Positions 60,817 to 64,000 of a stretch of 64,000 nucleotides of DNA are shown one piece after another. Positions within the stretch are counted from its first letter, which is position 1. Each line of letters opens with the position of its first letter. Below the pieces are notes generated by a model. The model had not been told where the DNA came from, did not search any database, and was given only the letters and a program-made list of their open reading frames with translations. Source of the stretch: Archaeoglobales archaeon (GTDB taxonomy: Archaea > Halobacteriota > Archaeoglobi > Archaeoglobales > Archaeoglobaceae). The stretch is from assembly GCA_030055595.1 (NCBI GenBank), contig JASFYH010000001.1, positions 149,224 to 213,223 of the forward strand, read 5' to 3'. The translations under genes and the position numbers were made by a program.

Positions 60817-61194
60817 CTACTTGATGATCTCTTCGAGAGGGACTTTTCCATGCTTTACAATTTTAAGATTAATTTGCAAAACATCTTTTGATATAACTCT
60901 CCCTCTTACGATCTTTCTCTTTCTCAGCCCGGGCTCTTTAGGCTTGAATCCAATCCCACCAGACAATAGAATTCTTTTTCTCCCCGCTCCCGGAATGTCT
61001 GGACGCATCGGAAAACCATCTTTGTCTGAACCTCCGGTTATTTCGAGCTCGTAGTCAGGTGGAAGATCAAGGATCGTTCCACTTATGGTCTCCCCGATCT
61101 GTTTTCCTATAAGCCTGTTAGCATTCGCTCCACTGACTGTTTTCTGATAAGCCTTGCCAGTTTTTGGATCTGAGACGATAGCCTTAAACTCCAT
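60817..61194 (-). CDS. rps6e: 30S ribosomal protein S6e
   Basis: Archaeal/eukaryotic-type ribosomal protein of 125 residues: MEFKAIVSDPKTGKAYQK, GKQIGETISGTILDLPPDYELEITGGSDKDGFPMR and KRILLSGGIGFKPKEPGLRKRK. The start is the ATG at 61194, giving the normal length; a longer in-frame reading upstream has low-complexity residues. Confirms an archaeal host. Confidence 0.96.
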   Translation of the reverse strand: MEFKAIVSDPKTGKAYQKTVSGANANRLIGKQIGETISGTILDLPPDYELEITGGSDKDGFPMRPDIPGAGRKRILLSGGIGFKPKEPGLRKRKIVRGRVISKDVLQINLKIVKHGKVPLEEIIK

Positions 61195-61244
61195 AGCATT
61201 GCTTTTTTCGAAATGTTTATAAGCATTGCTACTCGGCTGGGAAT

Positions 61245-62108
61245 ATGGTGGCGCTTGAGAAGATGTTATTTCCGACGGATTTCTCTCCATACAGCATGAT
61301 TGTAACTGAGTTTTTGGATGACTTGAAAAATGTGGGAGTTAAAGAAGTTGGTGTTCTCTTCGTTGTAAATACCGCAAGACTTAGCTCTGTTAGTGGTGGC
61401 TTTGATCTCGGAAGGTATGTAGAACTTGAAGAAAAGAGAGCGGAAGAGGAGCTTCCGAGTTTATTAGATAAGGTCGAAAGGGCGGGTTTGAAAGCAAAAG
61501 TGATCAAACCATTTCCTTCCGGCAGTCCAGTAAGCGAGATCATCAAACTCTCGAAATCCTACGATTTTATATCTCTTGGTGCAAGGGGTAGAGGAATATT
61601 CAAAGAAATTCTGCTTGGGAGCGTTTCTGAGGGAGTTTTAAGGAAGTCTGAGATCCCTGTATACGTCTTTAAATCTAAAACCGAGATCTCGGAGAGTGGA
61701 GTGAAATGCTATAAACCCTGCGAGGATCTCTTCGCGAGAATTCTGGTGCCTTATGATTTCTCAAAACACTCTCAAAGATGCTTGGAATATGCAACGGAGA
61801 TCGCAAAAAGAACCCGTGGAGAGATCATATTGCTACACGTCGATGAAGATGAGAAGTGTAAAAAAGACGACTTAAAGTCGGTTGCTGAGAGTCTTAGAGC
61901 GGAAGGTATAAGCGTAATTGACGTAAAAACTTCTGGATCGCCAGCAAAGGTGATCATATCGAAACAAGCGGAAATGAAGGCAACTACTGTCTTTTTGGGT
62001 TCCCGTGGCCTAAGCTTACCGAGGTCATTAATAGGTGGTAGCGTCTCCGATCCAGTCGTTAGAGCTGTAGAAGTTCCTGTGTTCGTTTCAAAGGGATCGA
62101 AAGAATGA
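61245..62108 (+). CDS. Tandem universal stress protein
   Basis: Two USP domains in 287 residues. Domain 1: EKMLFPTDFSPYS at the start and ISLGARGRGIFKEILLGSVSEGVLRKSEIPVYV near residue 105, with the G-x2-G-x9-GS nucleotide loop. Domain 2: ARILVPYDFSKHSQRCLEYA near residue 165 and VFLGSRGLSLPRSLIGGSVSDPVVRAVEVPVFV at the end. ATP-binding type by motif. It overlaps the LeuD-type gene by 4 bases. Confidence 0.9.
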   Translation: MVALEKMLFPTDFSPYSMIVTEFLDDLKNVGVKEVGVLFVVNTARLSSVSGGFDLGRYVELEEKRAEEELPSLLDKVERAGLKAKVIKPFPSGSPVSEIIKLSKSYDFISLGARGRGIFKEILLGSVSEGVLRKSEIPVYVFKSKTEISESGVKCYKPCEDLFARILVPYDFSKHSQRCLEYATEIAKRTRGEIILLHVDEDEKCKKDDLKSVAESLRAEGISVIDVKTSGSPAKVIISKQAEMKATTVFLGSRGLSLPRSLIGGSVSDPVVRAVEVPVFVSKGSKE

Positions 62109-62596
62109 GGCTCAGGGGAAGAGCTTGGAAGTTTGGGGATGACATCTCCACCGATCACATAACCCCGGGCAGATACTATCATCTCAGGAGCAACATGACG
62201 GAGCTTGCAAAACACGTAATGGAGGACGCGGATCCGGACTTTATGAAAAAATTCAAGCCGGGAGATTTTATTGTAGCGGGCAAGAACTTTGGAATGGGTA
62301 GCAGTAGAGAGCATGCTCCTTTGGCTTTGAAGATCGCTGGAGTTAATGCGGTGATCGCAAAGTCCTTTGCAAGGATCTTCTACAGGAATGCGATAAATAT
62401 TGGACTTCCCCTACTCATAGCTCAGACTGAAGAGATTGAGAATGGCGAAGAGATCGAGGTAGAGGTCTCAAAGGGCATAATATATACAAAGAAGGGGGAA
62501 ATTGGTGCAAAGAGTCTCCCAGAGATCATGATAAAGATCCTGAATGAAGGGGGACTCGTTAACTACATAAAGAAACATGGAGACATAGAGGTTTAA
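62105..62596 (+). CDS. LeuD/aconitase-type dehydratase small subunit
   Basis: Small (swivel-domain) subunit of the 3-isopropylmalate dehydratase/homoaconitase group, 163 residues: [16 protein letters not shown] at the start, [20 protein letters not shown] in the middle and [18 protein letters not shown]. The substrate loop reads YYHLRSN, differing from the homoaconitase YLRT form I recall, so leucine synthesis or another hydroxyacid is possible. The large subunit is not in the window. Confidence 0.86.
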   Translation: MRLRGRAWKFGDDISTDHITPGRYYHLRSNMTELAKHVMEDADPDFMKKFKPGDFIVAGKNFGMGSSREHAPLALKIAGVNAVIAKSFARIFYRNAINIGLPLLIAQTEEIENGEEIEVEVSKGIIYTKKGEIGAKSLPEIMIKILNEGGLVNYIKKHGDIEV

Positions 62597-62693
62597 TTTT
62601 AAAGATTTAGCCCCAACCTCTTTTTTTGGATTCTAAGAAACTCATGAAAAGTTTCGAGAAGGAAATTTTTTTAACTGCTTGAAGATTGGGAAT

Positions 62694-63053
62694 ATGCACA
62701 AGTTAAGGGGACATCACTTGATATGTCTCCACTTCTTCAAAGCACATGGACTTGATAATGAATTTCAAGAAGCTCTTAGAAGGATCCTCAGCAGTATTTC
62801 GGAAGTTGAAGTTGTTGAGGGAATTGACGAGATCTGCGAGGTATGTGACTACAATACAGGTGTGTGTGGTTATTCTGAAAATTCGGAGGAAAAGATCGGA
62901 GAACTTGACAGGTTCGCCTTACAAAAGCTCGGGCTTAAAACTGGCACAATGATCAAATGGATTGAGCTAAAGCCGAAGATATATGAAATGATCGAAGAAT
63001 GGAAGGATTTTGCATGCAAAAACTGCGAATGGCGAGGTGCCTGCGATGTTTGA
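62694..63053 (+). CDS. DUF1284 family protein
   Basis: A 119-residue protein with MHKLRGHHLICLHFFKAHG at the start, the DUF1284 signature, and cysteines in EICEVCDYNTGVCGYSE and DFACKNCEWRGACDV suited to an Fe-S cluster. Function unknown. Start at the ATG at 62694; an ATG 5 codons earlier is in frame but less like the family. It overlaps carS by 8 bases. Confidence 0.82.
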   Translation: MHKLRGHHLICLHFFKAHGLDNEFQEALRRILSSISEVEVVEGIDEICEVCDYNTGVCGYSENSEEKIGELDRFALQKLGLKTGTMIKWIELKPKIYEMIEEWKDFACKNCEWRGACDV

Positions 63054-63585
63054 AATTTTGCTCAAAGTAATATGGATCCTCCTCCCCGCTTATACACCAA
63101 ACAACTTCGCAGTTCTTCTTGGAGGTTTGAAGCCGATGGACTTTGGCAAGAAATTCATTGATGGTAGAAGGATCTTTGGGGACGGAAAAACTTTCTCTGG
63201 ATTTTTTGGCGGAATTCTTGGTGGAATTCTAGTTGCAAATGTCCAAAGAGTTTTAGAAATACTGTTTAATGTCAGAATTTTCTCTTCTTTGCCATACAAC
63301 GAGTTTTTCTATCTTGTTCTGGCTTTTACCTTCGGCTCCATGCTTGGTGACTCTGTGGGAAGTTTCTTTAAGCGAAGATTTGGCTTTGAAAGGGGCAAAA
63401 GTTTTCCAATAGTCGATCAATTAACCTTTCTACTATTTGCATTTGCATTTGCAAGCCTTACAAGTGCATTCTGGGAGTTCTTCGGATTTCTTGAGATCGC
63501 TTTGGCACTCTTGGTAACGCCAGTTCTACATCTTAGCGTAAATTTTTTAGCATATAAAATGAAGCTGAAGGAAGTCCCTTGGTAA
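63046..63585 (+). CDS. carS: CDP-archaeol synthase
   Basis: Activates archaeol-type unsaturated phospholipid with CTP in the membrane, a late step of archaeal polar lipid synthesis. About 179 residues with five hydrophobic helices. LPAYTPNNFAVLLGG near the start, the charged loop DGRRIFGDGKTFSGFFGG and LGDSVGSFFKRRFGFERGKSFPIVDQLTF are the CarS/DUF46 signatures. Start at the ATG at 63046, inside the end of the DUF1284 gene. Confidence 0.92.
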   Translation: MFEILLKVIWILLPAYTPNNFAVLLGGLKPMDFGKKFIDGRRIFGDGKTFSGFFGGILGGILVANVQRVLEILFNVRIFSSLPYNEFFYLVLAFTFGSMLGDSVGSFFKRRFGFERGKSFPIVDQLTFLLFAFAFASLTSAFWEFFGFLEIALALLVTPVLHLSVNFLAYKMKLKEVPW

Positions 63586-63594
63586 AGACTAACT

Positions 63595-64000
63595 CTATTT
63601 CGCAGGAATTCTAACTTCAAAAACCGCTCCTCTTGGCTTGTTGTCGTAGAGCTTAACAGTGCCCTTGAACATCTCAACGATCTTCCTAACCAAGAACAGC
63701 CCCAGACCACCACCCTTCCTCGAGAACCTCGACTCGAAGATCCTCTCCTTAAGCTCATCAGGAACTCCAACGCCGTTGTCAGCAACTCTGACAACGCATT
63801 CTCCATTGCTCTTGAAAACCTTCAGATCGATCTCAACTGGGCTAACTTGGCTGTGAATTATTGCATTGCTCACAAGGTTTTCTATTGCGGACTTAAGAGC
63901 CTCGTTTGCTTCAACATAAACTTCTTCAATTTCAACTCTAAAGATCGCCTCTCCCTTGTATTTCTCAACCACGCCCTTAGCAATTTCAGCAACATTCACA
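63595..64000 (-). CDS. Sensor histidine kinase, ATPase domain (partial)
   Basis: The C-terminal 135 residues of a histidine kinase run in from the right edge. N box SAIENLVSNAIIHSQ, G1 box VADNGVGVPDEL, F/G2 region ESRFSRKGGGLGLFLVRKIVEMFKG and a last G3-like PRGAVFEVRIPAK are intact. The start and the sensor and dimerisation parts lie outside the window. An apparent GTG at 63999 is not taken as the start. Confidence 0.88.
   Translation of the reverse strand, partial: VNVAEIAKGVVEKYKGEAIFRVEIEEVYVEANEALKSAIENLVSNAIIHSQVSPVEIDLKVFKSNGECVVRVADNGVGVPDELKERIFESRFSRKGGGLGLFLVRKIVEMFKGTVKLYDNKPRGAVFEVRIPAK

Noticed and set aside
61195..61290. Longer N-terminus for ribosomal protein S6e
   Set aside because: The extra 32 residues are Ser/Pro-rich and unlike the family; the promoter of the divergent stress protein lies there.
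1..64000. CRISPR arrays, tRNA or rRNA genes, insertion sequences
   Set aside because: I looked through the spacers for repeat-spacer patterns, cloverleaf-like ends and transposase motifs and saw none. Most spacers are under 225 bases and promoter-like.

Overview
This window most likely comes from an archaeon of the Archaeoglobi (Archaeoglobaceae-like) that carries a full methane-type methyl-coenzyme M reductase (MCR) system. Support for an archaeal source: ribosomal protein S6e, CDP-archaeol synthase, TATA-box-like promoters often 24-26 nt from the start codon (leaderless genes), and many archaeal DUF families. Support for Archaeoglobi: the fprA-isf-afpA cluster, which I recall from Archaeoglobus fulgidus, and acyl-CoA degradation genes flanking the methane genes. 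Assignment to a lineage is inference; no 16S rRNA gene is present. I see no rRNA, tRNA, CRISPR array or insertion sequence.

Layout. 1-7.9 kb is background: a partial queuosine-precursor-type transporter, valS, a 2TM protein, the flavodiiron cluster fprA-isf-afpA, an Mrp/ApbC Fe-S carrier and a thiolase. 7.97-44.6 kb is an almost unbroken methanogenesis island: cfbC and a DUF2115 gene; mcrBDCGA; mmp2; cfbE-cfbD-cfbB; a sulfonate-type ABC transporter; an XRE regulator; the MCR-activating ATPase A2 (atwA); mmp3, a fused mmp6-mmp5, mmp15, mmp17 and mmp7; mtrEDCBAFGH followed by cfbA; a GlcD-like/HdrD-like pair; DUF169; nifB; mmp14; a second A2-type double ABC ATPase; mmp8; DUF2284; an iron-sulfur flavoprotein; and mmp4. 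44.6-51.2 kb holds an MBL hydrolase, 3-hydroxyacyl-CoA dehydrogenase, thiolase, a 53-residue Cys-rich protein, a YchF-type GTPase, a bactofilin-like protein and a crotonase. 51.3-54.2 kb is a lone N6-adenine DNA methyltransferase. 54.3-64 kb is housekeeping: pycB-like carboxyltransferase, PAC2, DUF473, endonuclease V, histone-deacetylase-like amidohydrolase, flippase-like protein, methyltransferase, S6e, stress protein, LeuD-type dehydratase subunit, DUF1284, carS and a partial histidine kinase.

How the genes work together. Mtr moves a methyl group from a tetrahydropterin to coenzyme M with sodium pumping; MCR turns methyl-CoM plus CoB into methane and heterodisulfide; the HdrD-like/GlcD-like pair is a candidate for handling the heterodisulfide. 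All five F430 genes (cfbA, B, C, D, E) lie within 27 kb. The known MCR activation partners (McrC, Mmp3, Mmp7, Mmp17, A2) are all here, with nifB in the same island and no nitrogenase structural genes. Because the characterised activation complex contains clusters resembling the nitrogenase L-cluster that NifB makes, the simplest reading is that this NifB serves MCR activation. Acyl-CoA genes on both sides suggest a mixed lifestyle, but the presence of a complete Mtr and active-site residues of the methane type argue for methane metabolism rather than longer-alkane activation.

Genes are packed tightly, often with 1-11 bp overlaps; no gene-free stretch exceeds about 225 bases.
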